DNA from: an uncultured Ruminococcus sp.
GTDB taxonomy: Bacteria; Bacillota; Clostridia; Oscillospirales; Ruminococcaceae
Direction: 5' to 3'
NCBI GenBank assembly: GCA_902800795.1
Contig: CADCFQ010000009.1
Location: 1-64,000, forward strand
Length of the DNA stretch: 64,000 nt
Shown here: positions 28,107 to 37,233 of the stretch, piece after piece
Position numbering within the stretch: the stretch's first letter is position 1
Layout: every line of letters begins with the position of its first letter
Position numbers and translations under genes: made by a program
The notes under the pieces: generated by a model
What the model was told of the DNA's origin: nothing
The model's input: only the letters and a program-made list of their open reading frames with translations
The model's database searches: none

Positions 28107-30410
28107 TCACTCTTTAACGTTGCCCATTATTATGCCACGGCCGTTGGTGGAGATGTAAACCCTGCCGTAGTGCTTGGGGTCGCCGCTGATGCGCTTGTTC
28201 ACGTTGCCCCATTTCTGGGTGTCGTCGTTTATGCGCTTCCAGGTCTTGCCCGTGTCGACGGACTGGTAAACACCGTAGCCCTGGCCCTCGACCTCGCCGA
28301 GAACATAGAGCGCCATGTGGTCCTGACCCTCGGCAGCCTTTCCAAGCCCCAGAGCATCACAGCTCTTGAGGTCTGACGGGATAGTAACGACCTCGCCCTT
28401 GTCGGCATCAAGGTAGTAAACTCCGCCGCCGCCTACCGAGATCCAGACCTCGCCCTCTGTGTCGGGGCAGGCTGTCATTGTGAAGTTCGAGAGCAGGAAG
28501 CTTGTCAGCATCGTAAATGTGCGGCCTCTGTCGGTGCTCATATAGAACTTGCCGTCATAGGCAGCATAGAACTTTTCAGGGTTGACCTTGTCGGTCTCGA
28601 TCATCGCATTTGCGGGTATCCCATCGCAGGGCTCCCATGTCTGGCCGAAGTCGTCCGAAACATAAGCGCCTATGCCCATGGTGCCGCACTGATAGAAGAT
28701 AGTTTTTCCGTCTGCCGAAAGCTTGGCTGTTCCGCCGGCGGCGCTTTCAACTCCCTCCGGGAGAGTGGGCACCTGTTCCCAGGTGTCGGCAGCGTCGGTG
28801 GAATAGTATACCGAGCCCTTGCCCTCGTCTGTGGCTCTGACAACTATATTATAGTCCTGTGATGCGCAGTCGATAGAGGTGGATCTGAAATCTCCGAAAT
28901 GCTCCTTCGGGCAGACAGTTGCGTCCTGATGCTTGAAGCCGTAAATATCTCCCATTATGGAATACAGGTCGGGCGCGTTCTCGTCAACGGGGTTGGGAGA
29001 AACGAAATCAAAGATAGCCGTCTCCTCGACGCCCATAGCCGCAACCTCGATATTGACAGGCTCCGAGTCGATCTTTGAAAGATTTGTCGTGCGGAAGATA
29101 GTTGCACCTGTGCCGTACATTATCTCGTCCTGGTTGAAGGGGTTTATCGCAACTCCTGTCATCCACCAGCCGGGTTTGAGCTGGCCCTGCCAGTCGAGCC
29201 ACTGACAGGAAGAGATGTCCAGGTTATAGTTGTTCACATGGTTCCTTTCGCCGTCAACGATCTCGTCATACCATATACCCGACCAGGTCTGTCCGCCGTC
29301 ATGAGACACAAACACATTGTCAACTATCGCCCACAGGCAAAGGGTCGTGCAGACGATGGTGTTCGGGTCATTGGGGTCAACGGAGATGCCGTTGTAGCCG
29401 CAGGTATAGACACGCTCGGGAGTTATCTCTACCCACTCCCCTGTTTTGAGGTTATACTTCTGAACTGCACCCTGTCCGGCGCCGTTGGGTCCCACCTTAT
29501 AGGACCAGGTGGTATAGAGCCAGCCGTCGGAAGAGATCTCGCCCTGACAGGGCTTTAGTCTCTGGGTGTCCTTCTTTGTCTCCTCGGCTGTGGGGTTCGG
29601 TATCCCTGTCCAGGTCTTGCCAGCGTCGTCCGAGCGGTAAAGATAGTCGCCTTTTGTGTCTGCACAGCCGACGATGATAGTGTTTGTGGGCTTGCCCTTT
29701 TCCGAGCTCTGCTTGTCAAAGGCAACAAAGGTAAGGCCTATACGGAATTTGTCCTCCGAGTAGCCGCCTGTCGGCTCAAAGCTTTCGACCTTAGCCCAGC
29801 TCCTGCCGTAGTCCTCGGACCTCCAGAGCCCGTCAGTTCTTGTGGAGAAATAAAGGATGGAGTTGTCGTTGGGGTCTACCTGGAGCCTTTCTCCGCAGCC
29901 TCGTCCCACCTCGTTTCCGCCGCAGCCGAAAGGAAGCTCGAAGATGCCCCAGTTCTTGCCGTAGTCGTCGGAATAGAGGATAGCGCCGTTGGCATTGGTA
30001 TAGGTGCCTGCGGCAAGGTAAACACGGTTAGGCTCGACAGGGTCGGTAGCTATGCTCTCGATGCCCATATAGTTCCAGTTGTCGCCGCCGATAAAGTCGG
30101 TAATACATTCCCATCTGCCGGTCTCTTTGTTGAGCTTATAAGCGCCTCCGATATCGGTGCGGCAGTAAGCCAGACCCTCTTCTGTGGGGTTATAGATGAT
30201 ATTCGGCACAAAGCCGCCGCCGACTATCTCGACATTCGACCACTCCCAGCCTGTGTCCACCGGCTGTGCGTTATAGTATTCGGTCTTTTCGGTCTTGCTG
30301 CTCTTGCTGTCGGCAGAGGACGAGCTGCTGCTCTTGTCGCCGCAGCCGGCCATGGATGCGGCCGCTATAACAGCCGAGCAGCTTAGTGCGATCAGTTTTT
30401 TTATCTTCAT
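28107..30410 (-). CDS. GH74 xyloglucanase, lipoprotein
   Basis: 767 residues. Signal peptide with lipobox SMAGC (Cys23), then a Ser/Lys-rich linker and a double beta-propeller built of BNR-like repeats (many S-DDGGxTW-type turns such as SHDGGQTW and STDRGRTF). RTDIGGAY (Asp86) matches the catalytic block of GH74 xyloglucanases; a later TSIDCASQDYNIVVR segment matches the second catalytic region. It would cut the glucan backbone of xyloglucan at the cell surface. There is no dockerin; anchoring is by lipid. It is 22 bp downstream of GH36 in one operon. Confidence 0.92.
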   Translation of the reverse strand: MKIKKLIALSCSAVIAAASMAGCGDKSSSSSSADSKSSKTEKTEYYNAQPVDTGWEWSNVEIVGGGFVPNIIYNPTEEGLAYCRTDIGGAYKLNKETGRWECITDFIGGDNWNYMGIESIATDPVEPNRVYLAAGTYTNANGAILYSDDYGKNWGIFELPFGCGGNEVGRGCGERLQVDPNDNSILYFSTRTDGLWRSEDYGRSWAKVESFEPTGGYSEDKFRIGLTFVAFDKQSSEKGKPTNTIIVGCADTKGDYLYRSDDAGKTWTGIPNPTAEETKKDTQRLKPCQGEISSDGWLYTTWSYKVGPNGAGQGAVQKYNLKTGEWVEITPERVYTCGYNGISVDPNDPNTIVCTTLCLWAIVDNVFVSHDGGQTWSGIWYDEIVDGERNHVNNYNLDISSCQWLDWQGQLKPGWWMTGVAINPFNQDEIMYGTGATIFRTTNLSKIDSEPVNIEVAAMGVEETAIFDFVSPNPVDENAPDLYSIMGDIYGFKHQDATVCPKEHFGDFRSTSIDCASQDYNIVVRATDEGKGSVYYSTDAADTWEQVPTLPEGVESAAGGTAKLSADGKTIFYQCGTMGIGAYVSDDFGQTWEPCDGIPANAMIETDKVNPEKFYAAYDGKFYMSTDRGRTFTMLTSFLLSNFTMTACPDTEGEVWISVGGGGVYYLDADKGEVVTIPSDLKSCDALGLGKAAEGQDHMALYVLGEVEGQGYGVYQSVDTGKTWKRINDDTQKWGNVNKRISGDPKHYGRVYISTNGRGIIMGNVKE

Positions 30411-30432
30411 AAGCCTTTCCTTTCTCCTGGGT

Positions 30433-32643
30433 TCAAGCCCTTATAAAATGGAGTATCTTCGACGAGAAGTCTCCGCTTATCCCGTCAACTCCCCATATCT
30501 TTGCACAGTTTATCCCGGCGTTCATCAGTGCTGCACCGGAGATCTTCCTTTCCGGCTCGCTCTCCTCATAGTAGAAAGCGTCGGGGTCAAGGCCCTTGAG
30601 CTTTATGCGTCTCGAGCGCTCGTTGGGTCTTGCCAGCACCTGAACGAATTCAAACAGCGCCTCGCTCTTGTCCTTGGAGACGAACATCCAGGCATCCCAG
30701 GTGTTGTCCTCAAACATATTGCCAATGCGGTAGTGGTCTCCTGTTCTCACAAGAGTATTGAACTTGTTGAACTCTGCTATCTGCGCCGGGATAGCGTCCC
30801 TGTCCTCCTGCGGTATGCGGGTAACGTCCAACTCATAGCCGAAGGTCCCCACCATAGCAACATGGCCTCTTGTTTTGAACGGTGTGTTCCTGCCGACGGT
30901 GTGGTTGGGGCAATCGGAAACGTGAGCGCCCATAGCCGAGCAGGGATAGCACATCGAAGTGCCGTGCTGTATCTTCAGTCTCTCGATAGCGTCGGTGTCA
31001 TCCGAGCACCATATCTGAGGGCTGTAGTAAAGCATTCCGGGGTCAAACCTTGCGCCGCCCCCCGAGCAGTTTTCCAGCAGGATGTGAGGATAGTCCGTCG
31101 TCAGCCTGTTCATAACGTCGTATACGCCCAGCACATATCTGTGCCAGAGCTCACGCTGTCTGTCTGCCGGCAGGAAGTTCGAGCCGGGCTCGGTGAACTG
31201 GCGGTTCATATCCCATTTGATATACTCGATATTTGCGCTGTCGAGTATCTTTTTCATCATCGAGTAGATATAGTCTCTGACTTCCTTGTTGGAATAGTCG
31301 AGAACATACTGCTCACGGCTCATGGTAAGGGGTCTGCCCTCTATCTGTATAGCCCAATCCGGGTGAGCCTTATAAAGCTCGGAGTCGGGAGATATCATCT
31401 CCGGCTCGAACCAGAGCCCGAACTTCATTCCCAGCTTGTTTACCTCGTCGACAAGGTGTTTAAGTCCGCCCTGTATCTTTTTCTCATAAACGAACCAGTC
31501 TCCCAGCGAGGAGTTGTCCGAATCCCTGTGGCCGAACCAGCCGTCATCCATTACCAGCATCTCGATGCCCAGCTTCGAGGCTTCCCTTGCTATGGAGATT
31601 ATCTTCTCGGTATCAAAGTTGAAATAGGTAGCTTCCCAGTTGTTTATAAGTATCGGTCTGCGCTTGTCCTTATACTCTCCCCTGATAAGGTTCTCCCTGT
31701 AAAGGTCGTGGAAGGTGCGTGACATTTTTCCGAGCCCCTCGTCAGAGTGTACCATAACGACCTCGGGAGCCGTAAAGGTGTCGCCGGGCTCCAGCAGCCA
31801 GGTGAAGTCAAGGGGATTTATTCCCATAAGGAAGCGTGTTTTCTTGTGCTGGGTCACCTCAGCCTGAGCGTAGAAGTTTCCCGAATAAACGAAATTGAAG
31901 CCGAAGACCTCTCCCCTGTCCTCGTCGGCGTTATTGTCGCAAAGCGCCACGAACGGGTTGTTCTGGTGAGAGGACTCTCCTTTTATCGAGTCTATCAGCT
32001 GTTTTCCGTGGTGGAGACGGCAGCGCTCGACTGCCCTTTCCCTTGCCCAGGAGCCGTTGAGAGTTATCATATCGAATTTGTCCGTGTCAAAGTCCACACA
32101 GGCGGACAGCACCCTTGTCAGCTGTATCTTCCTGCTACCCGCATTTGTCACCCTCACCGAACGGGTTATAACATCCAGCTTGTCAAAGGCTGTATACACA
32201 AGCACGGCCTCAAGTCCCGAGGGCTTGTCCTCAAGAGTTATCTCCAGCGTTTCACAGCCGCTCTGCTCGGTGGCAAATGTAGCAGGCATCCCCTCTAAAG
32301 CGGGCTTGCCCTTATATATCTTATGCGACTTATATCTCAGGTCTGCTGCTGTCATACCCTTGTCGTCGAGTATCTTGAAAGCGGAATCACGGTAGTCGCC
32401 GATACCGAAGCAGGAATACTCAAAAGGTGTGGTGTCCAGGAAGGTGGCACGGTCACGGTCGTTCTGCTGAGGGGTCAGGGGGCTCTCGTCGAACCTCAGA
32501 AGATATCCAAGATCCTCGTCCGGAACTTTTCTGCCGTAATAAACATGGCAGAGATACCCTTCCTCGGTGTATTTCATCATATAGCTCGTGTCTTTAGCAT
32601 CGAGCCTGAAGCTTCTTTCTTTTTCATTAAAAACAATGCTCAT
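30433..32643 (-). CDS. GH36 alpha-galactosidase
   Basis: 736 residues, the standard size, with no signal peptide, so cytoplasmic. The nucleophile is Asp478 in YIKWDMNRQ, and the acid/base Asp548 in WCSDDTDAIERL, followed by CSAMGAHVSDCPN. It removes alpha-galactose from galacto-oligosaccharides, galactomannan or xyloglucan side chains. ATG at 32643 follows GGAG; the upstream 15-residue extension is rejected. It is first in an operon with GH74, preceded by a consensus promoter and a cre-like operator. Confidence 0.96.
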   Translation of the reverse strand: MSIVFNEKERSFRLDAKDTSYMMKYTEEGYLCHVYYGRKVPDEDLGYLLRFDESPLTPQQNDRDRATFLDTTPFEYSCFGIGDYRDSAFKILDDKGMTAADLRYKSHKIYKGKPALEGMPATFATEQSGCETLEITLEDKPSGLEAVLVYTAFDKLDVITRSVRVTNAGSRKIQLTRVLSACVDFDTDKFDMITLNGSWARERAVERCRLHHGKQLIDSIKGESSHQNNPFVALCDNNADEDRGEVFGFNFVYSGNFYAQAEVTQHKKTRFLMGINPLDFTWLLEPGDTFTAPEVVMVHSDEGLGKMSRTFHDLYRENLIRGEYKDKRRPILINNWEATYFNFDTEKIISIAREASKLGIEMLVMDDGWFGHRDSDNSSLGDWFVYEKKIQGGLKHLVDEVNKLGMKFGLWFEPEMISPDSELYKAHPDWAIQIEGRPLTMSREQYVLDYSNKEVRDYIYSMMKKILDSANIEYIKWDMNRQFTEPGSNFLPADRQRELWHRYVLGVYDVMNRLTTDYPHILLENCSGGGARFDPGMLYYSPQIWCSDDTDAIERLKIQHGTSMCYPCSAMGAHVSDCPNHTVGRNTPFKTRGHVAMVGTFGYELDVTRIPQEDRDAIPAQIAEFNKFNTLVRTGDHYRIGNMFEDNTWDAWMFVSKDKSEALFEFVQVLARPNERSRRIKLKGLDPDAFYYEESEPERKISGAALMNAGINCAKIWGVDGISGDFSSKILHFIRA

Positions 32644-32692
32644 AAGCCTGCTCCGTTCTTTAAAGATTTGCGGCTGCTGACCGCACACCTAC

Positions 32693-32739
32693 ATTATACC
32701 AACAATACGAATATTTTTCAAGCGAGTAAAACGTTTTCG
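32693..32739 (-). promoter_or_regulatory. Promoter with cre-like operator of the GH36-GH74 operon
   Basis: Read leftward: TTGAAA (complement of 32716-32721), 17 bp, TATAAT (complement of 32693-32698). Just upstream of the -35 lies the palindrome AAAACGTTTT (32728-32737) within a site (32726-32739) that fits the LacI/CcpA operator consensus at 11 of 14 positions. Confidence 0.75.
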
Positions 32740-32761
32740 TAAAAATAAATTCAGAAATGGC

Positions 32762-32815
32762 GCAAAAAGCGGCATCCGCTCTCCCCTTTCGGAGAAAAGC
32801 GATGCCGCTTTCAGT
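32762..32815 (-). terminator. Terminator of the CAP-domain gene
   Basis: On the minus strand AAAGCGGCATCGCT pairs with AGCGGATGCCGCTTT around a CTCCGAAAGGGGAG inner hairpin, followed by TTTTTG. Confidence 0.85.
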
Positions 32816-32836
32816 TTAATATTACACAACTTGGGT

Positions 32837-34228
32837 TCAGAAAGTGTCATTGTAGAAGAACTGTGCCCAGAAATAATAGTCATTTCCGTCCTTGGTCGTC
32901 TTGTAGCAGTAAACGCCCATATATTTGACGTCGGGGTTTAAGATGTTCTTTCTGTGTCCCTCGGAGTTCATCCAGGCATTGAACACATCCTTTACATCCC
33001 AGTTCGAGTTCATACCGTAAGCAAGGTTCTCACAATAAGCGGTCCAGTCAGGAAGCCCGACCTCCTCAACAACTGTCTCACAGCCGCTGCCGTCAGGTCT
33101 TGAATGGATCAGGGTCTCGTTGTTTTCAAAGAACTGCTCGCAGGTCTCCTCTGCTCTTATAGCGCAGGCGTCATCAAGAAGCGCCAGGCCGTAAAGCTCA
33201 TTGAGTCCGTACTGTTTTCTTACCTCGTTCACCAGCTTCAGCAGCTCCTCGGTGTTCTCGCTTATGCCGACATTCTTGTTGCTCGCCATAGGAGACTCTG
33301 TAACGACAGGCTGCTCGGGCGCCTCGGTATACTCCTCCTCCGGCCACTGGTCATACTGTGGAGCAGTAGTCGTGGTGGTAGTAGTGGTGGGCTTTGCGGT
33401 AGTGGTCTCCTTGTCCTTCGGGTCGGCCTCTTTTTTCTTTGTGGTGGTGGTCGTCGTTGTTGCGGTAGAGATATCATTAGCGCCAGGCGGCACCATATTC
33501 TGACCGTTTACAATGATATGGTCGTTTGCAACATCTATGTACTTACCATTTATTACCACAGAAAGGACCAGCTCGTCAGCGGAATTGACTATCCATATAC
33601 CCTTGCTCTGAGCCTCCAGCGAATAGGAAACGCCGTTGTCATCGGTGATGGAGGCCTTATCTACCTTTTTGCCATCTTCCTTTATAATGAACTTGTTCTT
33701 GCCTATACATTCTATAACTACACCGTCATAAATGGCAAAGCTGTGGAAGCTGTTGTCGTAATACTCCACCCTTGTCCCTGCAAAGAAAACGGAGTTATCT
33801 ATTATCCACACCGAATTGCCCTTATATGAGAACTCATATATCTCCTGCTCGCCCAGCATACAGCGGATGCCGTTCTTGTCGGTGATGATCGTAACGCTGT
33901 CGCCCTGGTCATCGGTAAGGGTCAGGCTCTTGACCGCCTTCTTGCTGCTGTTCATTATAGTATAGGTGCCGTCCTTGTTTGCAAACAGCACATAGCCGCC
34001 GTCAAATTCAATGCTTCGGCAATGGACCGGAGATTTGACCTCGGTGCGGCTGTCGGTGGCAGCTGTTGTAACAGCCGGAGCCGGGATGGCCTTGGTGGTA
34101 GTTGTTATACCTGTAACGGGAGCGGAAAGGCTGGCTATCCTGCTGCTTTTCTTCTCCCCGAGCTCGCCGCAGGAGCCCAGAGCTGACGCAGCCATAACGC
34201 AGCACAATATCAGGACACTCTTTTTCAA
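32837..34228 (-). CDS. CAP (SCP/PR-1-like) domain lipoprotein
   Basis: 463 residues. Signal peptide with lipobox ALGSC, a Thr-rich stretch, a middle region with repeated beta-strand-like units (for example DDQGDSVTIITDKNGIRCML, DDNGVSYSLEAQSKGIW), a second Thr/Lys linker with long Thr runs, and a C-terminal CAP domain (about the last 125 residues) with ELLKLVNEVRKQYGL, HSRPDGSGC, ENLAYG and AWMNSEGHRKNILNP. CAP proteins are secreted; bacterial roles are mostly unknown. TTG at 34228 is chosen because AAGGAGG lies 8 bp upstream and the signal peptide then starts properly. Confidence 0.88.
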   Translation of the reverse strand: MKKSVLILCCVMAASALGSCGELGEKKSSRIASLSAPVTGITTTTKAIPAPAVTTAATDSRTEVKSPVHCRSIEFDGGYVLFANKDGTYTIMNSSKKAVKSLTLTDDQGDSVTIITDKNGIRCMLGEQEIYEFSYKGNSVWIIDNSVFFAGTRVEYYDNSFHSFAIYDGVVIECIGKNKFIIKEDGKKVDKASITDDNGVSYSLEAQSKGIWIVNSADELVLSVVINGKYIDVANDHIIVNGQNMVPPGANDISTATTTTTTTKKKEADPKDKETTTAKPTTTTTTTTAPQYDQWPEEEYTEAPEQPVVTESPMASNKNVGISENTEELLKLVNEVRKQYGLNELYGLALLDDACAIRAEETCEQFFENNETLIHSRPDGSGCETVVEEVGLPDWTAYCENLAYGMNSNWDVKDVFNAWMNSEGHRKNILNPDVKYMGVYCYKTTKDGNDYYFWAQFFYNDTF

Positions 34229-34268
34229 AGCCTTCGCCTCCTTACCACAATAGTATAGATACATAGTA

Positions 34269-34297
34269 ATAATAACATATCTTTCTCCAAGAGTCAA
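34269..34297 (-). promoter_or_regulatory. Promoter of the CAP-domain gene
   Basis: Read leftward: TTGACT (complement of 34292-34297), 17 bp, TATTAT (complement of 34269-34274). It overlaps the last codons of the noc-like gene. Confidence 0.7.
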
Positions 34298-35196
34298 TGA
34301 CTATATTGTGAATTTTCACCAACTGCCTGCCCTTGTTCACTTTGCGGTATCGTGATTATGTACTCTATATACCCCTCGTGGTTGATTCGCTTCGTGCTTG
34401 CGTCAACGCCTGCCAGCTTCATAACGCTGACCGCTTTGTTCACTGTGTTGAAGAAAAGCCGGACGTCCTTGAGCATGACTGCCCTTTTCTGATATTTCAG
34501 CTTCACCGCTGTGTCCTCCAGAAGTCTTGCGATATGCTTTTCCAATCTATCAACTGTCCAGCAGTTCTGTATCGCCTTGTCGAGGGTCTCGCTTCTCTGC
34601 TGCTTGTCGTTCAGCCGCAGCAGGGCTCTTGCGTGGCGCTCTGAAAGGCCGGCTTCGGCTATCATCCTGCGCTCATCCTCGTCAAAGCGCAAAAGCCTAA
34701 GTTTGTTTGCCACCGCTGACTGCGACATCCCCAGCCTGAGCGCCAGGCTTTCCTGGGTCAGGTCAAAGCGCTCTATCAGTTTTGAAAAAGCCTCCGCCTG
34801 TTCAAAGAATGTCAGGTCGCTTCGCTGGATGTTCTCGATCAGCCCCATTACAGCAGTGCGCTCGTCGCTCCCCTGCACCAGGATGCACGGCACGCTCCTT
34901 AGCCCTGCCAGCTTTGCGGCCCGAAGCCTTCGCTCCCCCGAGACCAGCTCGAACCTTTCTCCTATGCGCCTGACAGTCAGCGGTGTTATCAGCCCGTCCT
35001 GCGAGATGCTCTTTGCCAGCCCCGTCAGCTCGCTTGGCTTGAACTGCCGTCTTGCCTGCGCCGGCGACGGGTCGATCTCCGTTATGCCCACATTTATGAT
35101 CTTGCCCAGTATCTCGTAGGTCTGACTTCCCTGCTCCGGCTCCGGCGGATCCTGGATATCGAACGCCCGGGTCAAGACCTTTGGTAATATTCCCAT
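34294..35196 (-). CDS. noc: Noc-like ParB-family protein
   Basis: 300 residues. ParB/Sulfiredoxin CTP-binding domain with GERRLRAAK and ENIQRSDLTFFEQAEAF, then a helix-turn-helix (QESLALRLGMSQSAVANKLRLL) and a C-terminal dimer region. In Bacillus, Noc is a ParB paralogue that binds its own sites and prevents division over the nucleoid. Here it faces away from parA-parB with parS in between, consistent with Noc or a second ParB. ATG at 35196 has AAGGAGG 8 bp upstream; earlier in-frame starts lack one. The assignment Noc versus ParB2 is uncertain. Confidence 0.82.
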   Translation of the reverse strand: MGILPKVLTRAFDIQDPPEPEQGSQTYEILGKIINVGITEIDPSPAQARRQFKPSELTGLAKSISQDGLITPLTVRRIGERFELVSGERRLRAAKLAGLRSVPCILVQGSDERTAVMGLIENIQRSDLTFFEQAEAFSKLIERFDLTQESLALRLGMSQSAVANKLRLLRFDEDERRMIAEAGLSERHARALLRLNDKQQRSETLDKAIQNCWTVDRLEKHIARLLEDTAVKLKYQKRAVMLKDVRLFFNTVNKAVSVMKLAGVDASTKRINHEGYIEYIITIPQSEQGQAVGENSQYSH

Positions 35197-35351
35197 GCTT
35201 TCAGCCTCCTTTTTATTGAGCATAACACTTCCGCCGGCGGTTTGCCATAGGTGTATGCGATGTTTTTGCCGACAAGATAAGTGTGACTTTGAGGTTTTGT
35301 TCATGGCTCCCCTCTTGTTCGCCCTCTTTCTTTCCGTGGGTCGTCGCCTTG

Positions 35352-35367
35352 TGTTCCATGTGGAACA
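35352..35367. promoter_or_regulatory. parS site 1
   Basis: TGTTCCATGTGGAACA is a near-perfect 16-bp palindrome of the parS type, in the spacer between noc and parA. Confidence 0.8.
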
Positions 35368-35450
35368 TTTTTGTGTTAAAAGCTTTACTTTTGTAAGACT
35401 CTGTGATATAATTGTTTTTGGACACGAAAAACAACGAAGGGAGAAACACG

Positions 35451-36254
35451 ATGGGAAGAGTCATAGCTGTTTCCAATCAGAAAGGCGGAGTCGGAAAATC
35501 CACAACGGTGGTGAATCTTGCGGCTGTCTTCGGCGCAAGGGGCTCGAAGGTCCTGATCGTCGATTTTGATCCGCAGGGCAACACGACTACCAGCCTTGGG
35601 ATTAAGAAAAAAAGCATTAGATATACGGTCTACGATGTCCTCATGGGCGACTGCACAGCTTTCGAGGCTGTTGTGGCATCTTCCTGCCGGGGCGTATCGC
35701 TGATACCGACGACCCAGGAGCTCTCGGGAGCCTCTGTTGAGCTTGTGGGGATGAAGGACCGTGCAATGAAGCTGCGTGCAGCTCTTGAGGATGCGAGAGA
35801 GTTTTACGACTACATCCTTATAGACTGTCCGCCGACGCTGGATATGCTCACGATCAATGCGCTGGTGGCTGCGGACTCGGTCATAATTCCTATGCAGTGC
35901 GAGTTTTTGTCGCTGGAAGGCCTGGTGGAGCTTAATAACACGATCGAGCGCATACGTTCCACATGGAACAAGGACCTCGTCATTGAGGGCATACTGTTTA
36001 CCATGTGCGTTGACCGCTACAAGATCACGCAGCAGATCATTCACGAGGTCAAGAAGCATTTTCCAAAGCAGGTCTTCGAGACAACGATACCGAGAAATGT
36101 CGCCCTGTCGGAAGCTCCCAGCTTCGGACAGCCTGTGATATACTATGATAAGAAAGCCAAGGGCTCCAAAGCTTACGAAGCCCTGGCTAAGGAGATCATA
36201 AGAAAGAACAAGAGCGTTCCACGTGGAACGAACAGCGGGGAGGAGAAAAGATGA
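35451..36254 (+). CDS. parA: Chromosome-partitioning ATPase ParA/Soj
   Basis: 267 residues. Deviant Walker A QKGGVGKST (10-18), Walker A' IVDFDPQGN, Walker B ILIDCPPTLDMLT. ParA binds DNA non-specifically and moves or regulates ParB-parS complexes and DnaA. ATG at 35451 (MGRVIAVSNQKGG) has GAAGGGAG upstream; an earlier TTG-type start is rejected. Two parS sites lie inside the gene. It overlaps parB by 4 bp. Confidence 0.95.
   Translation: MGRVIAVSNQKGGVGKSTTVVNLAAVFGARGSKVLIVDFDPQGNTTTSLGIKKKSIRYTVYDVLMGDCTAFEAVVASSCRGVSLIPTTQELSGASVELVGMKDRAMKLRAALEDAREFYDYILIDCPPTLDMLTINALVAADSVIIPMQCEFLSLEGLVELNNTIERIRSTWNKDLVIEGILFTMCVDRYKITQQIIHEVKKHFPKQVFETTIPRNVALSEAPSFGQPVIYYDKKAKGSKAYEALAKEIIRKNKSVPRGTNSGEEKR
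35955..35970. promoter_or_regulatory. parS site 2 (inside parA)
   Basis: CGTTCCACATGGAACA, a 16-bp palindrome with the same core as sites 1 and 3. Confidence 0.8.
36215..36230. promoter_or_regulatory. parS site 3 (inside parA, near its end)
   Basis: CGTTCCACGTGGAACG is a perfect 16-bp palindrome 21 bp before the parB start. Confidence 0.85.
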
Positions 36255-37153
36255 AGAAGAAAAACCGACTTGACAGGGGACTTGACTCTCTGTTTTCAGA
36301 TAACTTCCATGAGCCGGAACAGCAGCAGGAAGAGGCTGTCGGCTCGGTAAGCGAGATAAGGATATCGCTGATAGAGCCCAACAAGCAGCAGCCCAGAACC
36401 AACTTTGATGAGGAAAAGCTGGCGGTGCTGGCGCAGAACATAAAGGAAAACGGTGTTTTGCAGCCCATACTCGTAAGACCCATAGGACAGGGTTCCTATC
36501 AGATAGTTGCCGGCGAGCGGCGCTGGAGAGCGGCAAGGATAGCAGGCCTCACCGAGATGCCTTGCTATGTGAGGGAGCTGGATGACGCAAAGACCGCACA
36601 GGTGGCGCTTATCGAGAACCTCCAGAGAGAGGACCTGTCACCGATAGAGGAAGCCAAGGCCTACAGGAAGCTGATCGACGATTTCAGCATGACACAGGAG
36701 CAGGTGGCTAAGGCGGTAGGCAAGTCCAGACCGGCGGTGGCGAACACGTTAAGGCTCCTGGGGCTGCCGAAGGACGTACAGAATATGGTGGACAGCGGCA
36801 GGCTTTCCGAAGGTCACGCTAAGGTGCTGGCCGGGATAACCGACAACTCGGTGCTGATAGTCACGGCCGAGGAGTGTGCGGCAAACGGCTGGTCGGTAAG
36901 GCAGCTGGAAAGGGAAGTCAAGGCTGCGAACGAGAGGGCAGAGAAGGGCGAAAGGATATCCCGTGAGCACTCGGTGAAAAAGCCTGTGCCCTTTTTAAAG
37001 GAGTTTGAAGCGTCGGTCAAGGACAATTCTTCTGTTTTGGCGCAGACAAAAAGCTATCCCGACGGTTCGGCAGCGGTAACGCTGAAGATCCCAAAGGACT
37101 CCGATCTCGAGGGGATGCTCACTAAGATAGCGCAGATACTTGCAGAGTATTAA
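36251..37153 (+). CDS. parB: Chromosome-partitioning protein ParB/Spo0J
   Basis: 300 residues. N-terminal RLDRGLDSLFSD start typical of Spo0J, CTP-binding domain with GERRWRAARIAGL and ENLQREDLSPIEEA, a helix-turn-helix (TQEQVAKAVGKSRPAVANTLRLL) that reads parS, and a C-terminal dimer domain. It loads at parS, spreads as a CTP clamp and recruits SMC. It overlaps parA by 4 bp. Confidence 0.96.
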   Translation: MKKKNRLDRGLDSLFSDNFHEPEQQQEEAVGSVSEIRISLIEPNKQQPRTNFDEEKLAVLAQNIKENGVLQPILVRPIGQGSYQIVAGERRWRAARIAGLTEMPCYVRELDDAKTAQVALIENLQREDLSPIEEAKAYRKLIDDFSMTQEQVAKAVGKSRPAVANTLRLLGLPKDVQNMVDSGRLSEGHAKVLAGITDNSVLIVTAEECAANGWSVRQLEREVKAANERAEKGERISREHSVKKPVPFLKEFEASVKDNSSVLAQTKSYPDGSAAVTLKIPKDSDLEGMLTKIAQILAEY

Positions 37154-37164
37154 CAGACAGTTTA

Positions 37165-37193
37165 TTGACAAAAATAAGAAACGGTGCTATTCT
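37165..37193 (+). promoter_or_regulatory. Promoter of serS
   Basis: TTGACA (37165-37170), 17 bp spacer, TATTCT (37188-37193). Confidence 0.75.
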
Positions 37194-37233
37194 ATTTAAT
37201 GTAGTTTATTTTTTATTATAAAGGAGTAATAAT

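Noticed and set aside
30295..31722. 475-codon plus-strand frame across GH74/GH36
   Set aside because: It is antisense to catalytic motifs of two well-supported enzymes.
33802..33810. Perfect canonical DnaA box TTATCCACA
   Set aside because: A single copy inside the CAP-domain gene, far from the origin; a chance match is likely.
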